Of a stretch of 64,000 nucleotides of DNA, positions 11,585 to 22,738 are shown piece after piece. Numbering within the stretch: position 1 is the stretch's first letter; each line of letters starts with the position of its first letter. Source of the stretch: Zygaena filipendulae (taxonomy: Eukaryota; Arthropoda; Insecta; Lepidoptera; Zygaenidae). Below the pieces are notes generated by a model, which saw nothing but the letters and a program-made list of their open reading frames with translations, was not told the DNA's origin and did not search any database. Both the position numbers and the translations under genes were made by a program. Where the stretch lies: the NCBI GenBank assembly GCA_907165275.2, contig CAJRBF020000009.1, positions 310,001-374,000 on the forward strand. The letters are read 5' to 3'.

Positions 11585-12133
11585 TTGGGCTTCATATCCA
11601 GATCCACCAAAGGTTTTAAAAAAAGACCCGCTAGCATCATTTATCTCTACTGCACCCTCGTCAGAAGTACTCTCGAATACAACTCGGTTGTATGGTCTCC
11701 TTACTACACGGTGCACATTGACCGAATTGAAAGAGTTCAAAAACGCTGTCTAAAGTTAATTACTTTCAGGTATAAAAATTCCACAAGATCGCTTCAGACG
11801 TACGGGGACAGGTTGAACAGATTCGGTATGATCTCTTTAGAAACCCGTCGCAAGGGTAGAGACCAGATCCTGCTACATAAAATAATACACCACCAGATCG
11901 GTAGCCCTTACATCCTATCACTTTTAAATTTCAACACCAATTATCGCTCTCGACGTCCCAATACCTTCTCACTTCGGATATTCACTAACAACACATCTTT
12001 TTACAATCCAGTTGTACGGATGTGTCGCCAATATAATGAGCTCGTCGCTAAAGGTGCAGATGTGGACGTTTTTAATTGTAATTTTAGGGTATACTTAAAA
12101 AATATCAACGACTACCTCCGTCGCACTTGCTAA
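11585..12133 (+). pseudogene. LINE reverse-transcriptase C-terminal remnant
   Basis: This 182-residue open frame has the C-terminal RT signature of non-LTR elements: LVRSTLEYNSVVWSP, then HIDRIERVQKRCLKLITF, then a YGDRLNRFGMISLETRR block. It lacks all catalytic RT motifs and is not a gene of its own. The same remnant with a few substitutions lies at 39892-40440, so it was in the ancestral NC-LTR element. The high match between the copies probably reflects recent common origin rather than selection. Confidence 0.8.
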
Positions 12134-13854
12134 TTGTAGTTCTATTTTTTCTGAGATCCATAAATATCAAAATAAATTTAAATATTACTTTGTACTTCGC
12201 TCGATATTTTTAGTCTTTCTAGGTATGCATATCTCTGGTTTGTGGTCGGAACATATAATAATACACTACAATAAGTAAAAATCGTAATGACTACAATCTG
12301 TTTTGTGTACTTAAACAAATAAATAAATAAATAAACCAGTTCATTGACTCGTTGCCTCAATTTACGCTATCAGTAAATTTAATAACTTAAATAGTTCTAC
12401 TTGTGAAAAGTACTTCAAGAATCTGTTAACAACAAACTCTTCCATTTTATTACTGTTACTACTGCTCCAACAATTTTCATGAAATTTAGTATGCCGGGGG
12501 TTTCGGGGGCGATTAATCAATCTAGCTAGGTTTCATTTTTGAAAGTGTCGCTTCATCCGTGTTTTCAGACAATGAAAAATGAGTGTTTGCTTTTCTACTT
12601 AAAAACAGATGGCGCTATACACAACGAGCGAAGCTCGGTGACCCAGATATTAAGGGATTATTATTGCAATTCAATAACTCGACAGAGTTGTTAAATTCTG
12701 ACCGCAAACCTTTTACCACAGAATAGATAGAAGAGGCAACAACTCAGTTTAGGATGAAAACTAGTATCGCCGGGTGACTCCCGTCCCGTGCACAAGACCA
12801 TAGTGCACAAATACATTTACTGGCATAATGAATGTAGGTAGAACGCCGCCGTTCGGTCACTTTTCTACCCAGTCACTGTTTCAAAATTTCAGTTTTGGAA
12901 ATATTGTGGGAAATACATTCGAGGTGCCAGCAAGGGGAGTTTCGGGAAAGTTAGAGTAATTGCTTCGTTGCAACCGTAATGCGCCTACACCGCCTACATG
13001 GTCGCTAGTTATCATACTATTTTCTCTGTGTCTTATGAGACTGAATAATGAAGACGTATTTTCTTTTTACTAAAATTCACCATTACGAAGAAAATAGGTC
13101 CAAAGTTACCCGTTTGCTTAAGTCTACTTTTCTACGCTTCTTTGTAGGTACTATTAGTTTCTACTAATGTTACATAACATGACTATGTTCGCGTTCTGCT
13201 AAGCGGAATGCGTTTTAGCCGTAAAACAGCTATACAAAATATCTTTGATAGTCAAGATAGATCTAACAATACTACGATTTTCGATTTTCTACGAAATCCA
13301 GTGACATGATTTATCCAAAGAGGTATCGTAGATTATGTAGTCGTTCATGTCTATAAATTTTTCACTAAGGGAGGCCCTTACAAGATACAGGGTGCTCAAC
13401 AAGGCAACTACGTCATTTTGCTAGTAAATCGTAAACACACAAGGTATCATACTGATGCAATTAAGCCCTGATCAACTCTTATATTTTATATTTGGTATTA
13501 TCTATTACATTATTACAAGGCTTTGTCTCATTCAGTTTATTTAACATATCTTAATGTCACTTACTGGTGTGATGTGTATCTATCTATCTTGGATAATTAA
13601 CGCTTTGCGAAGATAAGTTTTACTAGGGTAAGCTCAAAGTCCTTTGAATTTATTTTAGTATTGTTTACTGTCTTAAATAGTTTCTCTAAAACATTATCCC
13701 TAATATCTATGCCATGATATTCTATAAAGTTGTGGAATATGGTCGAAGATTGCTAAAGCCGATAACTTATTTTGTCATATTTCAAGGATAGGTACCTAGT
13801 TTACTAAATATTGGTTAGGACTCTCTTCGTTCTGTTTGTAATTTATTGAACACC
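12134..13854. other. Non-coding interior of NC-LTR copy 1
   Basis: It matches 40441-41851 in copy 2 and has no coding content that I can support. Bases from about 13035 to 13320 are absent from copy 2, either an insertion here or a deletion there. Confidence 0.6.
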
Positions 13855-13859
13855 ATACT

Positions 13860-14484
13860 TGTTTGGGCTATTTATAAATCTGGATATTGGCAACCCGGTA
13901 TTTAAATTTCGCGCCTATGCCATCCATGGGTGGACTGAACGCTCGACCAATCGGCGCGGGCGCGGTAGTTCCCCACATCATGATGGCGGCGTTGCATTCG
14001 TTTTTTGGCTCATGCTTGCGCCGGCTGAGTCAACGAGTGTGTTCCCGACTGTGTACTGAGGTGTACGTGCTGCTCTGCGTTAGCTTCGCTCGCGAGTGCC
14101 GGACTTTGGAGTGACCCTTTGGTGTTTGCTTTCAATCCTCGAATACACAGCTTTTCATGGACGCATGCCCACCGCATGCTTGGTGAACTATTTATTTAAG
14201 TTGTGTGGTGCTTTAAATTTGGTGAACAGGCGCGACGAGAGTCGCCTGTGTGGCACGCTTGGACACTGCTTTGTCGCCATTTTGTACGCTTGTCCGCGGC
14301 TTCCACCGTAGAAGCTTGCGGCGTGAACGCACGTTGAAGAAGACCACCTGGGAGCTGATCATTTGGTGTCAGTCAAGTAAGTCCGCCTTGCATTTGGTTA
14401 TAGGTTTCGGAATTTATTTGCTGGTTGCCAATACTGGGTGCTTACATACCTACCGGTTCTCCAGGCCTTCAGAAGGCGTTCACA
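13860..14484 (+). repeat. BEL-B 5' LTR
   Basis: 625 bp, starting TGTTTGGGC and ending GCGTTCACA, with a CTATTTATAAAT box close to the start. It is nearly identical to 19894-20518; I see differences at about 14180 and 14307. Confidence 0.93.
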
Positions 14485-15408
14485 TCTTTTTATTTGGTCC
14501 TTCGAACCGAAGCCCAGGGTTAGGATAGTCCAGAATTGCTCATCCGCTGGTTAAAGTACATTAATTTTATTAGTGGTCCAACGGATTGACCAGTAAAGTT
14601 GTCCTATTCTATGGTAGTTTCACTTACTTAATACCTACCTACTTGGTTAGGTTATTGAAATTTGTTCTAAATTATAAATTTAAGTGTATTGTACATTACC
14701 AAATTAGTCAAGATTTAGTGAATTCGTTTCTTATATTTCAATCGTGAGTGTCATAAGTGTACCATATTTGTGTCACTTTATACCTATACCATTACTAGGT
14801 TAATTGAAACTCATAGGATGTGTTATGTAATAGTGTACCATTATTAGCGTCACTTTATACCAAGCTATGAGTATAGAATACGTTTCCTGAATCCTACACT
14901 GGTGTATTTACATACTTTTAGTAATACATAACTTTAATTGAGATTGATTATTAAGGTAGATACCTACCTCAGTCCATAGATTATTAAAATACCTAAATTA
15001 CCTACCTATTTGTTCAATTTTGCAAAGTCATTGGGTAAATAAACTTAATTTTAATTGGTAGTAATTGTTAGGGTCGTTGAACTCATACTGCATAGGTATT
15101 ATTCTTGTGCAGAGTACATATTATATACCTACTTAAAATAACTACAAATTTAATTTGTGGTATTTAGTTTGTTTAGTAATTTCTTAAACCAAATTAAAAT
15201 AGTTTAACTAAATTAATTTTGTTTAAGAATAATTTAAAATAAAGCAAAATAAGTTTAAATTATATTATATCTTTAAATTATTTTTCCAATAAAGAGTAGG
15301 TAGAAGTTAATTCTCTTTGAATACAATAAGATACTTGTATTAAGTTCCTAATAAAGTAATTTATAATGCCTTTAATGGAAGAAAAGATGGTTTCTCCTAA
15401 AATTAAGA
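14485..15408 (+). other. BEL-B leader and original gag start
   Basis: AT-rich leader after the primer-binding site at 14495-14510. A frame opening at 15372 (ATGGAAGAAAAGATGG) looks like the native start of gag. It is cut after about a dozen codons by the inserted repeat at about 15409-15543. Confidence 0.55.
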
Positions 15409-15543
15409 TGAAATGAATGAATGAAAAACACTTTATTGAACACCACAAACAGTACAATAAAAAAAATATTTAGAAACAGAAAGTATTAAGTGGCTCCAAA
15501 AGGCGGCCTTATCACTATAAAGCGATCTCTTCCAGGCTACCGG
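15409..15543 (-). mobile_element. Antisense LINE/SINE 3'-end fragment within BEL-B gag start
   Basis: The segment contains AAAACACTTTATTGAACACC near its left end, a central A-run, then GGCTCCAAAAGGCGGCCTTA and GCGATCTCTTCCAGGC. This resembles a widespread lepidopteran non-LTR 3' end in reverse orientation, a recognition from memory rather than a search. It sits between a plausible gag start (15372) and the continuing gag frame, with an in-frame stop at 15487-15489. Its edges are approximate. Confidence 0.5.
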
Positions 15544-18500
15544 GCGGAGTATGGAGATGTTATATTAGAGGCCCGGCAGAGTTCTTATTTTGCTAGATTG
15601 CAATCTATTTATGATGCATCTCAGCGTATTAAAACTTCTACTGATAAGGAGTTGTTTCTGGCTTCTGCTACTAATATTGTATCGCTCCGGAAAGAATTTA
15701 ATTTGGTTGTTGAAGAGTTAAATTTGGCTAAGATGGAAGCGGATCCAAAGTTCACTCCAAGTTTTGGTGTTTGGCAATCATTTGATGAATTGTTTTCTCA
15801 AGTTCAACATGTAGTAGATTCGTTCAATGGGAAAAAGTCTGGTGAAATTAAACCGACCTTGACCCCTGCAAAGTTAAAACTGCCGCCAATTGAACTTCCA
15901 AAATTTAATGGTGATTCCAAATTATGGCCTACCTTTTTTGAGTGTTTTAATAACACAATTCATAACAATTTAAAACTTAGTAATTCAGAAAAAATTTATT
16001 ACCTTTCTAGTTTATTAGAGGGTAGGGCATTGGCTTCTATAAGTGGTTTACTTCCTACTGGCGATAATTATCATGTCATATATGATACCTTAGTGGAAAA
16101 GTATCAAGATGTCCGTTCGTTAGGTACTGCCTATTTGGATGTGATGTTTGAATTTAAAAGGATGCAGTCTGCATCCATGGATGGTTTAAACTCTTTTATT
16201 GATCAGTTTTCCGTTTCAATTTCGGCATTTGAAAGATTAAATATTGAAAATAAATTGGATTTTATTTATTTATATCTTGCAATTAAAAAGGTAGACTCAG
16301 AGACTGCTTGTTTGTTTGAACAGCATGTTCGAAGTGAAACCTTACCAACTTATGCTTCCTTTGTTAAATTTGTAAAGGAACAGGCCAAAATAATGGAACG
16401 AACTGGGGTTCAAAGTTCATCTAAAGTTAATAATAAACCTATTTCTGTACCCAAAGGATTTAAACCTAGTGTTACTAGGCCCGGGTCCTCAAAGTTTACT
16501 CAATCTCATGTGACTGCAAATCAATCCAATTTATGTAAGTTATGTAATAATAATAATCATAATCAGTTATCTCGGTGTCCGGAATTTCTTAAACAATCAG
16601 CGAGAGAACGGTATAAGGTTGTAAAAAGATTTAGTGGTTGTGTAAGTTGTTTAAGTTTAAATCATACTTCCCCCACATGTAAGTCGACTAGTGTTTGTAG
16701 TCATTGTCATGTTAAAACACACCATTCCCTTTTACACTTCCCCGATAATAATGGAATATCCTCATCGACTTCGATGTCGCATTCCATCGCAACTACTCCA
16801 AGGGCCGCCGAAGTGGAGTCTGATAGTTCCCAAGTTACGCCGATAGGTGGCGCTAGTAGTACGAACAATAACATAGTTTCACTATGTTCGGTACAGTCAG
16901 ACAGCGCTATTGGTGTACAGCGGTTGCAACACCCATCGACGGTGCTTTTAGCTACGGCTCGTGTGCGTGTTGTTGATGCTAGGGGTGGTTCTCACTTATT
17001 GCGTTGTTTAATAGATAACGGGTCACAGGATCATTTTATAACAAAACAATGTTGCAATAAATTGGCATTAAAATTAAAACCAGTGCCAAGCCCTGTCTCC
17101 GTACATGGTTTTGGAGGAACATCAAATGTTATACAGGGTGTAACAAATTTAAATTTTTTTTCGCGTTTTAATGATAAAATTTCTTATGAAATTCATCCTC
17201 TCGTGGTCGATTGTATTACCGACAAGCTGCCGACTGCTGAAATAGATGTTTCGGTTTTGACGTATCTGTCAAGTGTGTCCTTAGCTGATGACACATTTCA
17301 TATACCTGGTGACATAGATTTACTAATTGGAGCGCAACTTTTCGCACAGTTATTACTTCCTGGGCGCGTACAGGGTCCATCACGATTTCCAGTCGCGCTT
17401 CAGACGTCGTTAGGATTTGTTGTCATGGGCAAGGCACCGATCCATACATCTAATCAACGTCAACGTTCGGTAGCACTCTGCTCTGTGTCAGAGACTCCTA
17501 TAGATGCTGTGTTACAGAAATTCTGGGAGTTAGAGGAGTTCTCGTCGAACAAATCCTCAACGCTTAACAAGGAGGAGCAGGAGTGCGAGAATATTTACAA
17601 TAAAACTACCACACGTGATTCGTCGGGTAGATATACAGTGGCGTTGCCATTCAAATCAGATCCAGCGTTGCTGGGTAGTTCTCTAGGTACGGTAGAGAGG
17701 CGCTTCCTGTCTTTAGAGCGTAAGCTCCAAGCGGAACCTACTATGCCTACCGCATATGATGACATTGTCAAAGAATATCTTAAGCAAGGATATATCGTTG
17801 CTATAAAGGAGAATGGTCAGTCAGGGGGGTATGTTATACCACATCATGGCGTCGTTCGTCAGGATAAGGTGACTACTAAGGTGAGGATGGTGCTCGATGC
17901 TAGTGCTCGCACTGACAGCGGTGTATCGTTGAATCAAATATTGCATATAGGTCCGAACTTACAGGCGGATATTTTCTCTCTTCTAGTGGAATTTCGCTTG
18001 TTTCCTGTTGCCTGCTGCGCAGATGTCAGACAAATGTACCTACAGATAAAGGTTCTTCCGGAACATCATAAGTTTTTACGAATTGTATATCGTTTTCATC
18101 CAAATGACGAGCTTACCTTGTTCGAGTTTCAACGAGTTTGTTTTGGTCTTTCCGCAAGCCCGTATCTCGCTTTGCGTACGATCCAGCAACTCGGTAGGGA
18201 TGAACAGGTGGCATTTCCAGTGGCTGCAGATGTAGTGAAGAGAAATGTCTATATGGATGATCTGGTGCAAAGCTGGCTCAAGGTGTCCGATGCAGCAGAG
18301 GCGTCGTCTCAGCTGATAGGCATGTTTAAAGCAGGAGGGTTCGATTTAGTTAAGTGGTCGAGCAATTCCAGCGAGTTATTAACCCACCTACCTGATACAC
18401 ATCTCCATCCTCAGTCGGTCTCTTTTGACCCCGATGCGAGTCAAAAGATTCTCGGTATGAAATGGGAGCCCAGTAAGGACTCGTTCACCTTTGATATCGC

Positions 18501-19704
18501 TTCTAGTGAAGATAGGTGTTCTAAGCGGAATATTTTATCTGCTATTGCTCGGATATGGGATGTGCTGGGTCTTGTTGCTCCAGCTATCTTATACGCAAAG
18601 TTGTTGATAAAACAACTATGGCTTCTCAAAATTGATTGGGATGAGGTTCCTCCTCAGAAAATTGTTGATACTTGGTCTAAGTTTCGACAGGAGTTGCCTT
18701 TATTAACTCAAATCAGTATTCCCCGTCACGTAGGTTTGGTGCCAGAATGTGTAGTCAGCCTTTTAGCGTTCGCGGACGCTAGTGAAAATGCTTATGGAGC
18801 AGTTATTTATCTTCATGTGGAGGGCCCAGAAAGTACGTCCGTTAACTTTCTGTGTGCCAAATCAAGAGTAGCACCAGTAAAAAGCGTTTCGCTAGCCCGG
18901 TTAGAGCTATGTGCCGCGTTGCTCATGTCGAAGTTAGTTCGATGTGTAGTTAGCACTATCTCTCCTCGATATTTAATTAGTCGTATCTTTGCCTTTTCCG
19001 ATTCGACAGTGACACTACACTGGATTCATTCCAGCCCACATCGTTGGAAGACATTTGTCGCTAATCGCGTGGCCAAGATTCATGAAAATTTATCGTCTTC
19101 GCATTTTTTCCATATCTCTGGTAAGGAAAATCCGAGTGACTGTTTATCGCGTGGCCTTATGCCTGCTCAGCTTATCCCTCATCCATTGTGGCTCCATGGT
19201 CCACCCTGGGCCCAAAAGGATATTGGCCGTTGGCCTGTTACACCGTTCAAATCTGATGTTATTTCGGATATTCCTGAAATTAAATCGATTGCGTTACCGG
19301 CAGTAATTGCTGATAAACCTGTCCCACTTACTCCTGCCCATTTTCTAAATGCAGTTCCTTTGCGTTCGCTTCCATCTCCTAATGTAACTGAAGAGCGCGA
19401 ACATTTGTTAACTCGCTTTGAACTGTTGAACAAATTGGTACAGTCGTATTGGCGGTGGTGGAGTACCGAATACCTCCATACCCTTCAGGTCAGAGGAAAG
19501 TGGACGTCGGATTCTCAATCCGTAAAGGTAGGGACAGTGGTTTTAATTAGGCAGGATAATGCCCCGCCACTGCATTGGCCACTTGGTCGAATTCAGGAAA
19601 CCTATGCAGGTAGGGACGGAAAAATTCGGGTCGCGTTGGTAAAGACCAAGTATGGTACGCTTAAGCGCCCGATTGTGCGGTTATGTCCGCTACCCACTCA
19701 GTAG
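15490..19704 (+). CDS. BEL-B gag-protease-RT-RNase H polyprotein lacking the integrase core
   Basis: The frame holds about 1404 residues. Residues about 130-300 are the BEL/Pao gag block (DUF1759-like, LPPIELPKFNGDSKLWPTFF). Two to three Cys/His knuckles follow at about 348-417. The aspartic-protease region is at about 500-640 and carries Asp-Asn-Gly (17014-17022) where Asp-Ser/Thr-Gly is expected. The reverse transcriptase contains VYMDD near residue 920. RNase H (FADASENAYGAVIYLH) is near residue 1094. At about residue 1273 the sequence jumps from the pol linker (IADK) straight to the integrase C-terminal block (LTPAHFLNAVPL...RLCPLPTQ). About 1.1 kb encoding the catalytic integrase core is missing compared with BEL-C, and the frame is kept. 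The first codon at 15490 is GTG right after a stop, so the first residues come from the inserted repeat and the true start is unclear. Confidence 0.88.
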   Translation: MAPKGGLITIKRSLPGYRAEYGDVILEARQSSYFARLQSIYDASQRIKTSTDKELFLASATNIVSLRKEFNLVVEELNLAKMEADPKFTPSFGVWQSFDELFSQVQHVVDSFNGKKSGEIKPTLTPAKLKLPPIELPKFNGDSKLWPTFFECFNNTIHNNLKLSNSEKIYYLSSLLEGRALASISGLLPTGDNYHVIYDTLVEKYQDVRSLGTAYLDVMFEFKRMQSASMDGLNSFIDQFSVSISAFERLNIENKLDFIYLYLAIKKVDSETACLFEQHVRSETLPTYASFVKFVKEQAKIMERTGVQSSSKVNNKPISVPKGFKPSVTRPGSSKFTQSHVTANQSNLCKLCNNNNHNQLSRCPEFLKQSARERYKVVKRFSGCVSCLSLNHTSPTCKSTSVCSHCHVKTHHSLLHFPDNNGISSSTSMSHSIATTPRAAEVESDSSQVTPIGGASSTNNNIVSLCSVQSDSAIGVQRLQHPSTVLLATARVRVVDARGGSHLLRCLIDNGSQDHFITKQCCNKLALKLKPVPSPVSVHGFGGTSNVIQGVTNLNFFSRFNDKISYEIHPLVVDCITDKLPTAEIDVSVLTYLSSVSLADDTFHIPGDIDLLIGAQLFAQLLLPGRVQGPSRFPVALQTSLGFVVMGKAPIHTSNQRQRSVALCSVSETPIDAVLQKFWELEEFSSNKSSTLNKEEQECENIYNKTTTRDSSGRYTVALPFKSDPALLGSSLGTVERRFLSLERKLQAEPTMPTAYDDIVKEYLKQGYIVAIKENGQSGGYVIPHHGVVRQDKVTTKVRMVLDASARTDSGVSLNQILHIGPNLQADIFSLLVEFRLFPVACCADVRQMYLQIKVLPEHHKFLRIVYRFHPNDELTLFEFQRVCFGLSASPYLALRTIQQLGRDEQVAFPVAADVVKRNVYMDDLVQSWLKVSDAAEASSQLIGMFKAGGFDLVKWSSNSSELLTHLPDTHLHPQSVSFDPDASQKILGMKWEPSKDSFTFDIASSEDRCSKRNILSAIARIWDVLGLVAPAILYAKLLIKQLWLLKIDWDEVPPQKIVDTWSKFRQELPLLTQISIPRHVGLVPECVVSLLAFADASENAYGAVIYLHVEGPESTSVNFLCAKSRVAPVKSVSLARLELCAALLMSKLVRCVVSTISPRYLISRIFAFSDSTVTLHWIHSSPHRWKTFVANRVAKIHENLSSSHFFHISGKENPSDCLSRGLMPAQLIPHPLWLHGPPWAQKDIGRWPVTPFKSDVISDIPEIKSIALPAVIADKPVPLTPAHFLNAVPLRSLPSPNVTEEREHLLTRFELLNKLVQSYWRWWSTEYLHTLQVRGKWTSDSQSVKVGTVVLIRQDNAPPLHWPLGRIQETYAGRDGKIRVALVKTKYGTLKRPIVRLCPLPTQ

Positions 19705-19893
19705 TAGCTTATTAACGATAGTTCTAGGGTTATTCGTACTTTGTTCGGATAATCCTCTTAGTATTATTAAGTTTACTATTAGTTGACGGTTTCTCGTCAC
19801 TTAATTCCTAATTTTAAGTCTTCATTATGATAGGTTAGCTTAGGTTTATTTTGGTTTCCCTTTTCGAAAGAGAACCTTTCAAGCCGGGGGCTG
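19705..19893 (+). other. BEL-B 3' untranslated segment
   Basis: Short non-coding segment between the stop codon and the 3' LTR. It ends in a G-rich GCCGGGGGCTG tract that may serve as the polypurine primer. Confidence 0.6.
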
Positions 19894-20518
19894 TGTTTGG
19901 GCTATTTATAAATCTGGATATTGGCAACCCGGTATTTAAATTTCGCGCCTATGCCATCCATGGGTGGACTGAACGCTCGACCAATCGGCGCGGGCGCGGT
20001 AGTTCCCCACATCATGATGGCGGCGTTGCATTCGTTTTTTGGCTCATGCTTGCGCCGGCTGAGTCAACGAGTGTGTTCCCGACTGTGTACTGAGGTGTAC
20101 GTGCTGCTCTGCGTTAGCTTCGCTCGCGAGTGCCGGACTTTGGAGTGACCCTTTGGTGTTTGCTTTCAATCCTCGAATACACAGCTTTTCATGGACGCAT
20201 GCCCACCGCACGCTTGGTGAACTATTTATTTAAGTTGTGTGGTGCTTTAAATTTGGTGAACAGGCGCGACGAGAGTCGCCTGTGTGGCACGCTTGGACAC
20301 TGCTTTGTCGCCATTTTGTACGCTTGTCCGCGGCTTCCGCCGTAGAAGCTTGCGGCGTGAACGCACGTTGAAGAAGACCACCTGGGAGCTGATCATTTGG
20401 TGTCAGTCAAGTAAGTCCGCCTTGCATTTGGTTATAGGTTTCGGAATTTATTTGCTGGTTGCCAATACTGGGTGCTTACATACCTACCGGTTCTCCAGGC
20501 CTTCAGAAGGCGTTCACA
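19894..20518 (+). repeat. BEL-B 3' LTR
   Basis: 625 bp, same termini as the 5' LTR, followed by the ATACT duplication at 20519-20523. Confidence 0.93.
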
Positions 20519-20523
20519 ATACT

Positions 20524-22707
20524 AATACCATACTATTCTTCATGGTAAACAAATATTCTTCACCTTAGCGCAATACTCTAACAGAGCTGTATAAAGAGTC
20601 GAAGAAGAATAGCATGGATATTAAAAGGGTGATTATTAGACAGGGGGTCTACTTGGTCCTCCACAATATTCATATTATGGGTAATTGAAGTATACAATAT
20701 ATATTATCAATTTACTGTTAGTTCTTGTTACTATGAGAATATACTTGGATTTATTCTGGAAATTACTGTTATAATGATTGACAAATTAATTATTTATAAG
20801 AGTGTGCCTTCCATTGCCGACTCGGCAAAGTGATACTAACATGATATCTTTTGCATCAACACAACATTCTAATACCTTTATTACATTGAGTGAAAACGGA
20901 ACACTGGGCGATTTAAAAAAAAAAACAGAGAGTTGAGACTACTCTATTAGGGAATCCACTATTATGTAGGTCCTTTTTGGTTTAAGTAATCCTCGTTGTG
21001 AATCTAAGTGGTGTACTGAAGTTATACTATATCATTATTAATATTATTACTATTTAATCCTTTATTGTACATAAAATGACAATATTTTCTTCTTTTTCTT
21101 CAATTCTGGCGAAACGCCAACGATAATACTACACTGATCCCTACATCAAACATGGTTACGGTTAATTATCTACAAAACCACCAGCTCGGAGTACAAAATA
21201 GATGAGTTCAAAATACATAGGTGACTGAAATAACGAAGATTAACTCGACACGCGTTTTTCGGTACCTACCTGCGGCTTTCAATAATCTATACTGGTACAT
21301 GTACGATTATTGTAAGTTTACATTCTAAACCTCGATATTGACGTTTGGTCAATGCATTAAAACAACGAATGGATATATCATAACCTTAATTGAATGTTAA
21401 TAAATCAACGACTACATTGGTGATGACGCCCTATTCAGATCATATGAATTATAAAGGTTAAGAAACCCTGGTAGTATCTCTATTTTATACTTTATTTTAG
21501 AGATTTTTTTTTTCACGGGACTTATTTAGTCTTCTATGTCGTGTTTTATTGTACTTATTCAATTTTACACTATACCTTTCTTTAGTATTAGGTATTGTAT
21601 TATTTCTCTGACTTACTAAACCATCGATTCAGTAATCACCATAAAATTACTTTCCTGCGTAATTAATTTTCTGTTTTACCTACATTTTTGCAGTTAAATG
21701 ATATTGAAGTGTCTGTTTGTAATCTATCGACACTAATTAGAATCTAATTATTATCTAGATTAGAATCTGCGTGTCCGTACATGCTAATCTTCGAAACTAA
21801 TGAACGGATTAACATGCGGTTTTCACGGGTAAATCAAGCTCAGCTTGAAGCAACATAAAGGCAACACAATAAAAGAGTAGAATCTGCGTGTCCGTTCACG
21901 CTAACCTTCGAAACTAATGAACGGATTACCACGCGGATTCCGCAGGTAAATCAAGCTTAGCTTGAAGTAACATAAGGGATTTAATCCATTTAAATGGGCG
22001 TCAAGAAAAGGAATCTTTTTACAAAACGAGTTTCGCACAAGTGAAACCGGACACAGTTAGTGTCAAACAGCTTTCTACCAGATGCATGATGTATTATGGT
22101 CCTTATGTTTTGATAGAAGATGATTTTTAAATCTTTATGCTCCGAATAATCTTTGAGGCAGGTACACCGAAGCAAGTTCAAACATTTGTTACAGGTGGAT
22201 AGCTGATGTTATAAGGTAACTTTATGTTACAATTGGCCCACGATAACCAACACAATTAAGTTATTGATACAAGACGCTTTATCGAGAGTTATAGAATGTT
22301 TTTGAATTATGTGTTTACCTTATTACATTGTTCAAATACCATCAAAATATTAAACACAAAAGAATTTCTACACAAAAAAGTGCTACAATTTTAAGATACA
22401 ATTTACTCAAACTTTCGTCAGTGTAGGTAACGCACCATTGCTTATCTATGGCCTATACTTATTGTAACTGTTATAATATTTTGTATTCTAATGTAATTAT
22501 TTTTATAAATTTCAAACTGTATATTCTGATTTGTATTTTCATTATGGTTTTGACGGACTTCTATTCGAGATTTAGAACCATACACATCAAAACTATCGTC
22601 CCTAAATAAATATATTTTGTAGGGTTTTCCTCAAATTAACGTGGGTGAAACCGCGGAGTATCTACTGCTAGTTTTCAATAAACTCAAAAGACTAAGAGAT
22701 TGTTGTA

Positions 22708-22738
<31 letters not shown>

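Larger units (their letters stand above)
13860..20518 (+). mobile_element. BEL-B: young, integrase-deleted BEL/Pao element
   Basis: Two 625-bp LTRs (TG...CA) are flanked by a 5-bp ATACT duplication (13855-13859 and 20519-20523). Copy 2 of the host repeat preserves the empty site near 41847, which proves the boundaries. The LTRs differ at only about two positions, so insertion was recent. A primer-binding-like TGGTCCTTCGAACCGA starts at 14495, ten bases after the LTR. One long frame holds gag to RNase H, but the integrase core is missing. The element could transpose only with enzymes supplied by a relative. Confidence 0.92.

Noticed and set aside
13859..14528. ORFs of 66-92 codons repeated at 19851-20568
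   Set aside because: They are LTR sequence of BEL-B, identical because the LTRs are identical.
22711..22738. Poly-T as the tail of an antisense retroposed gene
   Set aside because: No coding or gene-like sequence adjoins it, and it is present in both NC-LTR copies as part of the element.
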